This document shows, piece by piece, positions 9,449 through 22,429 of a stretch of 64,000 nucleotides of DNA (within the stretch, counting starts at the first letter, position 1; each line of letters opens with the position of its first letter). The notes beneath the pieces were generated by a model. It made no database searches. It saw only the letters and a program-made list of their open reading frames with translations, and had not been told where the DNA came from. The stretch comes from Acinetobacter wuhouensis (lineage in GTDB: Bacteria > Pseudomonadota > Gammaproteobacteria > Pseudomonadales > Moraxellaceae). Position numbers and translations under genes: made by a program. The DNA lies in contig NZ_CP031716.1 of NCBI RefSeq assembly GCF_001696605.3, positions 3,787,089 to 3,851,088 of the forward strand. Direction: 5' to 3'.

Positions 9449-10249
9449 ATGAATCAAAATAATGCAGCTCCTTCACTATTCGATGATGGACAAATTGGTA
9501 TCGGTTCTTTACCGCAGCAACCTAAAAATACGCAAGCAACAAATTTGGTCGACTTGCTACATGATGGTTTTTATATCGTATTCCTTATCAAAAATCAGTA
9601 TGTCCCTGAGAATGCCGACCGTTTTAAAGAGAAAATTTTAGATTTACTTAATCGTTTTGAACATCAAGCGAAAAAACTACAGTTTTCACCTGAAGATATT
9701 CATGATGCGAAGTATGCCTATTGTGCACTACTTGATGAAACTATCGTGACACAACAAGATCCTGCATTTTTTAATCTGCAAAACCATTGGTTGATTAGCC
9801 CACTACAATTGACTTTGTTTGGTTCACAGCTTGCAGGTTATCGATTTTTTGAGTTTTTAGAACTGATTCGAGGACGAGGTAAAGAACGATTGGCTTCAAT
9901 GGAAGTATTTCATTATTGCTTACTACTTGGTTTTCAAGGTAAATATCGAATTGAATCCATTGAAAGTTTGAATCATTTGGTTGCACGGGTTGGTGATGAA
10001 ATTGACTATTTGAAAGGTAAAAAAACTGCTTTTTCACCATTTGCAGCACTACCAGATCAAATTAAGAATATTATTCATAAAGAATTACCATTCGCTTGGA
10101 TTCTCATTTTTCTATTGATCTTTGCCTTGCTTACATTTACAGGGTTGAGATTCATGTTAAATAAAAATGAAACCTCCTCTCTCGCCAAATTTAATAATGT
10201 GATTTCAGCACCTGCGGAACAAGCCAATATTACGATTCACTTGCCTTAA
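9449..10249 (+). CDS. tssL: TssL, T6SS inner-membrane anchor (DotU/IcmH family)
   Basis: A 266-residue DotU/IcmH-like protein. It has a cytoplasmic helical hook domain (about 45-205, with a KYAYCALLDETIVTQ motif typical of TssL) and a single C-terminal membrane segment (about 213-233). It lacks the C-terminal OmpA-like peptidoglycan-binding domain found in extended TssL versions. Peptidoglycan contact in this system must therefore come from another protein. It partners TssM, which lies outside the window. A purine-rich site (AAGGAG) precedes the ATG. Confidence 0.93.
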   Translation: MNQNNAAPSLFDDGQIGIGSLPQQPKNTQATNLVDLLHDGFYIVFLIKNQYVPENADRFKEKILDLLNRFEHQAKKLQFSPEDIHDAKYAYCALLDETIVTQQDPAFFNLQNHWLISPLQLTLFGSQLAGYRFFEFLELIRGRGKERLASMEVFHYCLLLGFQGKYRIESIESLNHLVARVGDEIDYLKGKKTAFSPFAALPDQIKNIIHKELPFAWILIFLLIFALLTFTGLRFMLNKNETSSLAKFNNVISAPAEQANITIHLP

Positions 10250-10264
10250 TGATCGGGTAATATC

Positions 10265-10837
10265 ATGACACAAGAAAAACAAACATCGATTAGAATATTA
10301 CAAAGTAAACCTACAAAGAAGACTTTAGGTAAATCTACGATTTTTTTATTAGGATTACTGACTGGTGTTATCATCGCCAGTATTTTTTTCTTAGCTTTTA
10401 TGCAGATCAATTCGACAAAAAACTTAAATACAACAGCAATAACGGATTCCTCATCAGAAATACAACAATCCAATGAATCTCGTGATGAAGAGAATTCAGC
10501 ATCACATCATGATGAAAGTTCTGTCGCTTATAAACAGCATATGGATGATAAAGATTTTAATAAAATGTTTAAGCATGAAAATAAATCTACAGAACAGAAA
10601 AATCCGAGCGGTTCTCCATTTGAACAAATTATAAAACCTGAAGTTAAACAACTTCCCCCTACAATTCATAAACCACAAAGTACAACCATAAAGCCGACTA
10701 CAAATCAGGTAAAACCAAAACCTGAGGCTAATATCAAAGTTGCTGCAAAAGAGATTAAGCCAGAACCAGAAGAAATTTCACCAGAAGGTTCCGTGAAAAT
10801 GTCGATTGAAAAAAAGGTTGTTGAAGACAAACCATGA
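10265..10837 (+). CDS. T6SS-linked single-pass membrane protein of unknown function
   Basis: A 190-residue protein. It has a short basic cytoplasmic N-terminus (about 1-26), one membrane helix (about 27-47, rich in Leu, Ile and Phe), an acidic Ser/Asn/His-rich segment, and a Pro/Lys-rich tail with repeated KP and EP pairs (about 120-180). No domain is recognisable. The predicted topology puts the tail in the periplasm, as in TonB- or SPOR-like spacers, but neither a SPOR nor a TonB domain is present. Its last 4 bases overlap the start of tagX, and it follows tssL by 15 bases, so it is firmly inside the T6SS operon. Confidence 0.75.
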   Translation: MTQEKQTSIRILQSKPTKKTLGKSTIFLLGLLTGVIIASIFFLAFMQINSTKNLNTTAITDSSSEIQQSNESRDEENSASHHDESSVAYKQHMDDKDFNKMFKHENKSTEQKNPSGSPFEQIIKPEVKQLPPTIHKPQSTTIKPTTNQVKPKPEANIKVAAKEIKPEPEEISPEGSVKMSIEKKVVEDKP

Positions 10838-11817
10838 TTTTGTTTGTTGTTTGTTGTTTTATTTTCCTTGTACTCTGCCTTAGCTTTTTAATGTCTTATG
10901 AGCTACGGCATAAAACAATAGACTTTTTTAAATCTTTAATACCGCATGGAAAAAGTAAGTTTGACTCAGCAAAAAGTTTTGCTGAGCAAATGAATCAGGC
11001 TGCATCAGCAAATCAAACGCAAACACATTGGCATCTACAGCAGTGGTGGATCTTGATTGCTGGCTTTTTCTTATTATCAAGCATCCTAGTTTTTGCATTT
11101 ACTCGTCCCATTGATCCAACTAAAGTGGAAGCTGAATATTTAAGAAAAACTGACCCACAAATTTACGCCTTACTCAACGGTGAAATTTTGAGTCCGCCGC
11201 CAGAAGTAGATGAAGGTTTAATTGATGCCGCAATTATACAAGCTCAAATATTAGAAGGACAAAATCCCGTACCAAGTCTGCAAATCCCAGCTGGCAATCC
11301 AACTGTTATTAACAACGAAGAATTTGGGGACCAGCGTAGTAGCTTTGATACAACAATGATTGACCGTAAATGGGACAAAATGCACCCAAGCTATAAACAG
11401 CGATTACTCATGGTCTTTAAAATTATGAAAGAACGACACGGTTATGAAATGGTTCTCCTCGAAGGTTATCGTAGTCCTGAGCGCCAAACACGTTTATCTG
11501 GAAATGCAGCAACAACATTAGCAAAAGCCTATCAAAGTTATCATCAATTTGGTTTAGCGGCTGACGTTGCATTTAAACGTGATGGAAAAGTTGTTATTTC
11601 TGAACGTGATCCTTGGGCATGGAAAGGCTATCAACTTTATGGTGTTGTTGCTGAATCTGTTGGCTTAACATGGGGAGGACGTTGGACACGTATTCATGAC
11701 TATGGTCATACAGAATTCCGCATGCCAGGACTTCGTAAAAACCGTGAATCAGCGGAAAGATTGATAGCAGAAGCTCAAGGACAAGGTTTAATGGCGAACA
11801 ATATTAGTCCGAATTGA
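10834..11817 (+). CDS. tagX: TagX, T6SS-associated peptidoglycan endopeptidase (M15)
   Basis: A 327-residue protein with two membrane segments (about 1-23 and 71-93) and a C-terminal M15/VanY-type peptidase domain. The zinc-binding pattern is seen as HQFGLAADV (His and Asp ligands) and a later DYGHTEFRM (His ligand), with the family segment GYRSPERQTRL before them. TagX is known in Acinetobacter as a cell-wall L,D-endopeptidase needed for T6SS, probably to open the peptidoglycan for assembly. It is the last gene of the rightward operon and starts within the stop region of the preceding gene (ATGA overlap). Confidence 0.9.
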   Translation: MILFVVCCFIFLVLCLSFLMSYELRHKTIDFFKSLIPHGKSKFDSAKSFAEQMNQAASANQTQTHWHLQQWWILIAGFFLLSSILVFAFTRPIDPTKVEAEYLRKTDPQIYALLNGEILSPPPEVDEGLIDAAIIQAQILEGQNPVPSLQIPAGNPTVINNEEFGDQRSSFDTTMIDRKWDKMHPSYKQRLLMVFKIMKERHGYEMVLLEGYRSPERQTRLSGNAATTLAKAYQSYHQFGLAADVAFKRDGKVVISERDPWAWKGYQLYGVVAESVGLTWGGRWTRIHDYGHTEFRMPGLRKNRESAERLIAEAQGQGLMANNISPN

Positions 11818-12023
11818 TTATCTATTTAATTTCGCTTTAATGTACGCTATAACTTACACAATGTGACGAAATCTGCATCTTTTCACATTCTTCAAAATCA
11901 CCTATTCTAGTTGCATAGGGAACTGGAATTTTCCAAAATAAAAACAATAGTTTATAAAAATAGTATAAATAGATGTATCTATAAATAAGTAGTAGACAGG
12001 CAGTTTACTACAATAATGAATAC
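11818..12023. other. Gene-free stretch after tagX
   Basis: About 200 bases between tagX and a strong hairpin, with no coding potential on either strand and no recognised promoter or RNA. It is probably the 3' untranslated part of the T6SS message. Confidence 0.4.
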
Positions 12024-12056
12024 AAGAAAGCCTCGACAGGATGTCGAGGCTTTCTT
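12024..12056. terminator. Bidirectional terminator between tagX and the rRNA operon
   Basis: A perfect 15-base inverted repeat (AAGAAAGCCTCGACA and its complement) with a 3-base loop (GGA), flanked by A and T tracts. It separates the rightward T6SS operon from the convergent rRNA operon. Confidence 0.85.
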
Positions 12057-12137
12057 AATTATATATTTCAGCGCCTTGAGTGATGGAAATGTAAACCTAA
12101 AAATACTGCCACTTCGTACATATATTTTCCGCCCAAT

Positions 12138-12173
12138 AAAAAACACCCCCTTCCTTATCAGAAGAGGGTGTTG
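12138..12173 (-). terminator. rRNA operon terminator
   Basis: On the minus strand, AACACCCTCTT pairs with a GGGGGTGTT arm and is followed by a T run, just downstream of 5S rRNA. It is a standard Rho-independent terminator for the rRNA transcript. Confidence 0.85.
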
Positions 12174-12182
12174 AATTTAAAA

Positions 12183-12297
12183 GCTGGCGATGACTTACTC
12201 TCACATGGGTAACCCCACACTACCATCAGCGCTAAGAGGTTTCACTTCTGAGTTCGGGAAGGGATCAGGTGGTTCACTCTTGCTATTGTCGCCAGCA
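12183..12297 (-). rRNA. rrf: 5S ribosomal RNA
   Basis: About 115 bases with the 5S terminal helix (GCTGGCGA at one end, TCGCCAGC at the other) and the conserved CCGAACTCAGAAGTGAAAC core seen on the minus strand. It is the last gene of the rRNA operon, about 195 bases after 23S. Ends are set from the terminal helix and may be off by one or two bases. Confidence 0.95.
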
Positions 12298-12492
12298 AAC
12301 TGTTTATGATTAATCACTTGGTCTTATTTAACTGTATTTACAGTGTGTGCCTAGCTTTGGTCAAATGAGTTATTAACAGAATAATTTGAGTTGGTAATTG
12401 TATCTAGCTTTTGAACTAAATCAAGATCAATCATTGCTGATTGTTTGGTTTTGAATCGATTGATGCATACAACACAACTGTTTGGGTGTTGT

Positions 12493-15384
<2,892 letters not shown>

Positions 15385-15758
15385 ATACAACCCCAAACAG
15401 TCGTTAACCCTTACAAGTAAGGTTAAGACAGATCGTGATTCTCACCACGCTCCACAGTTCGTTGTCCGTGCACCTAAGCACCGTACAGCTTCAATCTAAA
15501 TTCATATACCAAAACGCTTGATTCAGTTTAATCGCTAGTAACTCAATCTCTCTTATTCATTCAAACATGTCACTTGCGTGTCATATTCTTATGTTTAATT
15601 GAAATGAGTATGAACAATTTATTTCAACTCAAATATATTCTGTTAATGATTAACTGCGTCTTCGTCAGATCGCAGCAAACTGTGATAAATCACAGAACTT
15701 AATAAGCTTATACTTACTAAATTCTATAATCTATTTAGCCCGTACTCTTTAAAGTACG
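15385..15758 (-). other. Internal spacer between tRNA-Ala and 23S
   Basis: About 370 bases of transcribed spacer without genes. It holds half of the 23S processing stem at its left end and a small hairpin (about 15404-15426). No additional tRNA is visible. Confidence 0.7.
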
Positions 15759-15834
15759 TGGTGGAGACTAGGAGAGTCGAACTCCTGACCTCCTGCGTGC
15801 AAAGCAGGCGCTCTACCAACTAAGCTAAGTCCCC
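15759..15834 (-). tRNA. tRNA-Ala (TGC)
   Basis: A 76-base cloverleaf with encoded CCA. The acceptor GGGGACT pairs with AGTCTCC, and the anticodon loop CTTTGCACG gives anticodon TGC (Ala). It lies in the 16S-23S spacer beside tRNA-Ile, a standard arrangement. Confidence 0.96.
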
Positions 15835-15907
15835 AGCTTAAGACCAATATATCTAATTTTCTGTATTCTATATTTAAACTCTCATTCAAATATTTCGTTA
15901 GTCAGAA

Positions 15908-15984
<77 letters not shown>

Positions 15985-16043
15985 TCAGATACATCAATGA
16001 AGAACAACTTGTTGTGGATTCTTACCAATCGTCAATCTTTCGT

Positions 16044-17582
<1,539 letters not shown>

Positions 17583-18040
17583 AAATCATTAGTGACTTAA
17601 GGTCACAATTCTGGCTCATCAATTTTCTGACAAATTCTCTCAAATAAACTTCGAGTAATTTAAACCAATCAATCAATGATAATATTTCGATCAATCAATC
17701 AGTAAAAATCCACACAAGTTGTTCTTCATATTCTCTTAATGATCTTCTCAATGCTTCGTCAGCATCAAGCTAGGTCGGCTATATTACTCCGAATCTCTTC
17801 AAAGTCAACCAGTAATTCAAATTATTTTAAACTTTCTCTCTAAAACCCAACTCAATCAATCTTAACTAAGTCACTGTTTTATCAGAAGTTTTAATCTTCA
17901 TCACCGCCGATGGATGTGCATTCTACAGCATTTCACATCCAACACAACCCCTTTTTCAAGGGTTTTTAATCGTGTGGACATTTTTTCTACCAAATTCGTG
18001 AAAAAATCGTTTTTCTATCTATTTTTTGAGCATTTTTATA
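17583..18040 (-). other. rRNA operon leader and upstream region
   Basis: About 460 bases without protein genes. The part up to 17780 is transcribed leader. It holds a hairpin (GTGAC-TTAAG-GTCAC, about 17591-17605) and the 5' arm of the 16S processing stem (17702-17735). Upstream of the promoter the DNA is AT-rich and may act as an UP element. Confidence 0.6.
17781..17808 (-). promoter_or_regulatory. rRNA promoter
   Basis: On the minus strand, TTGACT (17803-17808) and TAATAT (17781-17786) are spaced by 16 bases. A GC-rich discriminator (AGCCGACC) follows, typical of stringently controlled rRNA promoters, and AT-rich DNA precedes it. Confidence 0.8.
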
Positions 18041-18068
18041 AAAAAATCCCGCCGAAGCGGGATTTTTT
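18041..18068. terminator. Terminator of the 5'-nucleotidase gene
   Basis: A 12-base stem AAAAAATCCCGC with loop CGAA and its complement, ending in a T run on the minus strand about 20 bases after the nucleotidase stop. The symmetry could also stop transcription from the other side. Confidence 0.85.
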
Positions 18069-18085
18069 GCACTTATTTATTCATG

Positions 18086-19978
18086 TTATTTGGCTTTATC
18101 GATAAACAACTGGGTACTGTACTGAGTTGTTGCCAGTTTATTGATCTTCTTCTGACCAATCTGTCCTGGAAGTGCCTGTGCGTACTTTAAAAAAGCTTCT
18201 GCATAATCTAAACCGACATTGACACGGCGTTCACCTGTAATGGTTTTCAGTGTTGTGTAATAGTCACCACCATTTGCAAGGAAATCAATCGTGATGACTT
18301 TATAGGTTTTATTCAGATCCAGATTTTCATATTGACCTGCATCATTGCGTACTTGAATCTGACTAAGGCGTTGTCCTTTGTTCTGAGTAAAGTCGACATT
18401 CCAGCGTAATCCACCTGTATATGGATAACTGCCTGTGTTGTTCTGTGTAATCACACCATCTATTGCATCTTCCAGCGTCGCTTTTACTTCTGCCCCCGTC
18501 ATATCCAGACGCAATAAGGTATTTTTAAATGGCAGGACATTATAGATTTTACCGACGCTGACATCGCCCAAAGCAACATCTTCACGTACACCGCCACCAT
18601 TCTGGAAGGAGATATCCGCATTGAAGAATGTCTTGCCCTGCTGTAAGAACGCCTCTGCAATGATTTGTTGGATATCACCGCCATGCTGATCTACATGCGG
18701 TTTTTTATTACAAACATCACCTAAAGAGGAACGTCCTACATCACGTTGCGTCCCAGGGACACGGCGTGAACATAAGTTATCAGTTGCTTGTCCTACGATA
18801 GTTTGCGCAAAACTCTTTTTCTGATCTTGATACGGTTTTAAAACATCCAGCGTTTTTTGTAATGGCGCAACAACTCTAAATGGAACATTATCCGTCTTAA
18901 ATTGATTAAGAATGGCTTGCTTCTCTGTTTCTGTTACTACTTTGGCATCTTTTGCAGTACGTGCAAAATTATTTCCAATTAACACATTCGGTGTGCCACT
19001 ACAGCTTTCAATGTTGCCATTCTTATCAAACTTCACATTTAACTCACCAACGATATAGCTATATTGCCAAGCTTGAGCCACACAAACCAAATTGCCATCT
19101 TTATTCTTCAGCTGCGTTGGATACAGACCTTCTGGAGTCATATTGTATTTTTTTAGGCTCTCAGGACCCAATAATGTATGTGAATCACCACCAATAATGA
19201 CATCAACACCTGTCAATGATTGCGCAAGTTGCTGATCTAGGTCGTAGCCCACATGAGTTTGTAGGATAATATTTTTAATGCCCTGAGCTTTGTATTGATC
19301 AATTTCTTTTTGTGCTGTGACGATCTCATCTGCAAATAAAGTATCTGCATTCGGTTGTGATGAGTTCTTGGTTTTCTTCGCCACAGTTAAACCAATGATG
19401 GCAAATTTCACCCCATCTTTTTCGAAGACTTGTGATTTTTGAATACGGTTGGTTTTATATAATGGTGAAGAAGCACCAAAAGTGACATTGGCAGTGAGAA
19501 TTTTGGTTTTGTTTTTACATGAACCTTGATCAAGGAAATCTATAAATTTTTTCAACCCATCATCTTTGGCATCAAACTCATGGTTTCCTGGTGTAAAGGT
19601 GTCAAAACAGATGGTATTCATTGCGTCTGCATCCGCTTTACCATCGCTTAAGTTGTAGTACAGATCCCCTGTAACTGCATCACCTGCATGAATCTTTAAA
19701 ACATTCTTCTTTTCTGTTGCCAGTTGATTGATCAAGCTCGCGACTCGTGCAAAGCCCCCACTTGCGACAGAGAACTCCTCATCACCTGTCCCCACATTGG
19801 CTTTAAACTTAATACTTTCTTCATCCAAATGTGAATGGTGATCATTAATATGTAGAATATTAAGTTCCAGTGGTTTTCCCTCAGCCTTTACAGCAGTATC
19901 ATTATCATCATTACATGCTGTCAAAAGCATCGAGAGAACCGACAACACTAAAATATGTTTTTTATTATTAATCAACAT
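18086..19978 (-). CDS. Lipoprotein 5'-nucleotidase / metallophosphatase (UshA-like)
   Basis: A 630-residue secreted phosphoesterase. The signal peptide ends in a lipobox (LLTAC, Cys22), so it is probably a lipoprotein. The N-terminal calcineurin-like domain shows the metal motifs NDHHSH, GDAVTGD, GNHEFD and GGDSHT. The C-terminal 5'-nucleotidase domain shows NGGGVR and a YPYTGGLRW region. It should hydrolyse nucleotides in the periplasm for purine and phosphate salvage. It is monocistronic, facing the rRNA operon promoter region, with its own terminator. The substrate is not fixed by sequence. Confidence 0.88.
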   Translation of the reverse strand: MLINNKKHILVLSVLSMLLTACNDDNDTAVKAEGKPLELNILHINDHHSHLDEESIKFKANVGTGDEEFSVASGGFARVASLINQLATEKKNVLKIHAGDAVTGDLYYNLSDGKADADAMNTICFDTFTPGNHEFDAKDDGLKKFIDFLDQGSCKNKTKILTANVTFGASSPLYKTNRIQKSQVFEKDGVKFAIIGLTVAKKTKNSSQPNADTLFADEIVTAQKEIDQYKAQGIKNIILQTHVGYDLDQQLAQSLTGVDVIIGGDSHTLLGPESLKKYNMTPEGLYPTQLKNKDGNLVCVAQAWQYSYIVGELNVKFDKNGNIESCSGTPNVLIGNNFARTAKDAKVVTETEKQAILNQFKTDNVPFRVVAPLQKTLDVLKPYQDQKKSFAQTIVGQATDNLCSRRVPGTQRDVGRSSLGDVCNKKPHVDQHGGDIQQIIAEAFLQQGKTFFNADISFQNGGGVREDVALGDVSVGKIYNVLPFKNTLLRLDMTGAEVKATLEDAIDGVITQNNTGSYPYTGGLRWNVDFTQNKGQRLSQIQVRNDAGQYENLDLNKTYKVITIDFLANGGDYYTTLKTITGERRVNVGLDYAEAFLKYAQALPGQIGQKKINKLATTQYSTQLFIDKAK

Positions 19979-20082
19979 GATATTTCCAACGTTCAGTATA
20001 TATTAGATCTTTATTTTGTCTTTTATTTATTTAATTTTGATGAATAATTAAACACAATGAAAGTATTTTTATTTTCTGAATT

Positions 20083-20097
20083 ATCATTAAAAATGAT
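20083..20097. promoter_or_regulatory. Small inverted repeat between divergent genes
   Basis: ATCATT-AAA-AATGAT is a perfect 6+3+6 inverted repeat in the region between the 5'-nucleotidase and the YczE-like gene. It could be an operator. It does not match the Fur consensus well enough to name a regulator. Confidence 0.3.
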
Positions 20098-20192
20098 CAT
20101 TTCATCAAATTGAGACATTTTCGTTGCTTTCGCCTTATAGACCACCTAGATCTGAAGGCATACACTATTTATTTGCCCGTTTATCCAATCCA

Positions 20193-20825
20193 ATGCCAAA
20201 ACACTTTCTGCTTCGCTTACTCACCTTATTTTGTGGCTTAAGTTTATTGTCATTTGGCGTTGCGCTTTCGATCCGTTCTAATTTGGGTACTTCTCCAATT
20301 TCTTCAGTGCCTTATGTATTCAGCTATATTTTTCCATTAAGCGTCGGCGTACTGACCATCATCCTGCATGCAATTTTTATTCTGATACAAATGGCGATTT
20401 TAGGTAAACAGTTTCAGATGATTCAATGGCTGCAACTTGTGGTAGGCATTGTATTTGGTGTGTTTATTGATGTTGCACTCTGGCTGACGCAATCAATAGA
20501 CATTCAACAATACGTTTACCAGATGTCGGTGTCATTGATCAGTTGTGTGATCACGGCGATTGGTGTCATTTTACAGGTTAAAGCTCGTTTAATTTATCTG
20601 GCAGGTGAAGGGGTTTATCAGGCTTTTGCGATTCGTTTTCACAAAAATTATGGCTCAGTCAAAACCTATGGCGATGTGATTCTTGTGGCTTTTGCAGCGA
20701 TTAGTTCTTATCTGGTGTTACATCAACTGATCGGAATTCGGGAAGGGACGATTATTTCTGCTTTTTTAATTGGAACGCTGATACGTACGATGATGCCAAA
20801 ATTCAGCTTTCTAGATTTTAAATAA
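20193..20825 (+). CDS. YitT/YczE-family membrane protein
   Basis: A 210-residue integral membrane protein with about five or six hydrophobic segments. The pattern GVALSIRSNLGTSPISSVPY near the N-terminus is the mark of the YczE/YyaS/YitT group, whose function is poorly known. The ATG at 20193 is chosen, although the frame stays open to a TTG at 20124. No clear ribosome site supports either start. It stands alone and divergent from the nucleotidase. Confidence 0.72.
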   Translation: MPKHFLLRLLTLFCGLSLLSFGVALSIRSNLGTSPISSVPYVFSYIFPLSVGVLTIILHAIFILIQMAILGKQFQMIQWLQLVVGIVFGVFIDVALWLTQSIDIQQYVYQMSVSLISCVITAIGVILQVKARLIYLAGEGVYQAFAIRFHKNYGSVKTYGDVILVAFAAISSYLVLHQLIGIREGTIISAFLIGTLIRTMMPKFSFLDFK

Positions 20826-20886
20826 AGTGTTATGCCAATCTGTTAAATTAACTTTATATAAATTAGCCTCTTTTGCTTTTCTACAT

Positions 20887-21036
20887 CAATTGCTTTAAAC
20901 GTGGTGATGCTATCGTGAGGCGACATGGATGTCGCTGTTGGACAAGAGCGATATGGATATCCCCTTTGTCCAACAAAGGGTTTTTGTCACTTTTGACCCT
21001 TCAAAAGTGAGGCATCAACTACGCAAAGCAATTTAA
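20887..21036. repeat. Multi-hairpin palindromic element
   Basis: About 150 bases bounded by an imperfect inverted repeat (AATTGCTTT...CGTGGTGATGC against GCATCAACTACGCAAAGCAATT). Inside it are four perfect hairpins in a row: GCGACA/TGTCGC (20920-20935), GATAT/ATATC (20950-20961), CCCTTTGT/ACAAAGGG (20962-20980) and CACTTTT/AAAAGTG (20988-21009). It looks like a dispersed non-coding palindromic element (REP or MITE class). No coding frame. Confidence 0.6.
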
Positions 21037-21133
21037 ACTTTTCAACATATTTCGAGTCTGTGTAAACCTTTAATTTATATTATCTAACTTTAATCGAGTG
21101 GTATTTATTTCTTATATGACTCATCAATAAAAA

Positions 21134-21165
21134 ATCCATGTGAATTTACTGAAACTCACATGGAT
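21134..21165 (-). terminator. Terminator of the tau operon
   Basis: A perfect 10-base stem ATCCATGTGA/TCACATGGAT with a 12-base loop, followed on the minus strand by a T run, about 55 bases after the tauD stop. Confidence 0.85.
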
Positions 21166-21219
21166 CAAATCATTAAAACTATACTCTTAAAATCGTACTT
21201 TCAAACCAATACGCTCAAA

Positions 21220-22083
21220 TCAATCCGCCTGATAAAACGGTTTATCCCCCATCAAAGTCGCACGGTTCATCACACGATGCGCAGGACGATAATCATCTAC
21301 AGCATAATGGAACGTACAACGGTTATCCCAGAAAGCTACATCATTGGCTTGCCATGACCAGCGCACCACAAACTCTGGTTTTTGAATATGCTCAAACAAC
21401 ATTTTCAAAACAGCATCGCTTTCCTTTGCTTCCAGTTCGTTAATGCGAGTGGTGAATCCTTCACTGACGAATAGTGCTTTACGACCTGTCACAGGGTGCG
21501 TACGAATCACAGGATGGCTGATCGGTGGATGTTTTTTCTTGGCTGCTTCCAGCTTTTCCAACTCAGCAGGATCACCACCAAAACGATCTACAGGGAATGA
21601 ACGTGCAATATCATGTGTCGCAGTCAATCCTTCTAACATATTTTGCATCGGTTTTGATAAGGCTTCAAAAGCGGCTGTTCCACTTGACCATAAAGTATCA
21701 CCACCCCACGCTGGTACTTTCTTGGCGCTGAGAATTGCGCCCATTGCAGGTTCTTCAAGGAAGGTTACATCAGTATGCCAAAGTGCATTGTCACGTAAAT
21801 CATTCAACTCCGTATCCAGCACCATAATTTCAGGCTGTTCTGGGATATTTGGATAGATTGGATGAACATGCAATTGACCAAACTGACGAGCAAATGCCGC
21901 GTGTTGTTGCGGTGTCATTTGCTGATTTCTAAAGAAAATTACCTGATATTTCAGTAAAGCCGCTTCAATCGAAGCTTTTTCCTCAGGTGTTAAAGGCTGA
22001 TTAAAATTAACACCTTCAATTAAAGCACCAATCGTCGGGTTCAATGGGGTCACTTTAAAAGTACTTGAAACAACAGCGTTCAT
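21220..22083 (-). CDS. tauD: Taurine dioxygenase TauD
   Basis: A 287-residue TauD/TfdA-type Fe(II)/2-oxoglutarate dioxygenase, close to the usual length. The iron facial triad is visible as the HTD in ALWHTDVTF and a distal His in the C-terminal part ([11 protein letters not shown]), with the following Arg binding 2-oxoglutarate. It oxidises taurine to release sulfite and aminoacetaldehyde for sulfur supply. The ATG at 22081-22083 is chosen because GAGGAAG lies six bases upstream; the open frame extends further but lacks a better site. It is the last gene of the tau operon, separated from tauC by a 346-base structured gap. Confidence 0.92.
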   Translation of the reverse strand: MNAVVSSTFKVTPLNPTIGALIEGVNFNQPLTPEEKASIEAALLKYQVIFFRNQQMTPQQHAAFARQFGQLHVHPIYPNIPEQPEIMVLDTELNDLRDNALWHTDVTFLEEPAMGAILSAKKVPAWGGDTLWSSGTAAFEALSKPMQNMLEGLTATHDIARSFPVDRFGGDPAELEKLEAAKKKHPPISHPVIRTHPVTGRKALFVSEGFTTRINELEAKESDAVLKMLFEHIQKPEFVVRWSWQANDVAFWDNRCTFHYAVDDYRPAHRVMNRATLMGDKPFYQAD

Positions 22084-22429
22084 TTCTTCCTCGATCATCT
22101 CATGATGTTTGAAAAGATTTAAATAACTAAAAGACTTCTTGCGAAAGTTAGTTTCAGCAGGATCTGAATCAATATTGAATGTTCCCTCTCCTTTCAGGAG
22201 ATGAGCAGTACTACTGCGCAAGGGAGAAGTTTTATTCTAAAGCCCATCCTCTTGCGGAGTTTAACTCCTCATCCATGAACCATATATGGTGCAAGAGAAG
22301 GAACTCCCAATATTCTTTTGGATATGCTTTGAATCTAAAATTTGAACATTTTCTGACTTCTGCAAGAGGTCTAAAAATAAATATAATTGGGCAATCTGTT
22401 TTCTAACAGAAACTTTAACTTGATAAAGC
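22084..22429. repeat. Palindromic insert between tauC and tauD
   Basis: A 346-base gap inside an otherwise tight operon. It contains an imperfect inverted repeat (22171-22192 and 22293-22314, sharing AATATTG-N3-GTTCC-N-TCTC) enclosing shorter hairpins (CTCCT/AGGAG; ACCATATATGGT). The open frames across it have no recognisable product. It is probably a small dispersed palindromic element inserted into the operon. Confidence 0.5.

Noticed and set aside
9449..10249. OmpA-like domain in TssL
   Set aside because: The protein ends shortly after its membrane helix; no peptidoglycan-binding domain is present.
15681..15694. TGTGATAAATCACA in the rRNA spacer as a CRP site
   Set aside because: The half-sites are only four bases apart instead of six, and it lies inside transcribed spacer.
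17914..18105. 63-codon frame upstream of the rRNA promoter
   Set aside because: It runs through a terminator hairpin and into the convergent nucleotidase gene; no supporting features.
20083..20097. Fur box in the nucleotidase/YczE-like gap
   Set aside because: It shares ATCATT-like words but lacks the 19-base Fur arrangement, so no Fur site is claimed.
21443..21856. 137-codon frame opposite tauD
   Set aside because: It is antisense to a well-conserved gene with no ribosome site or homology; a shadow frame.
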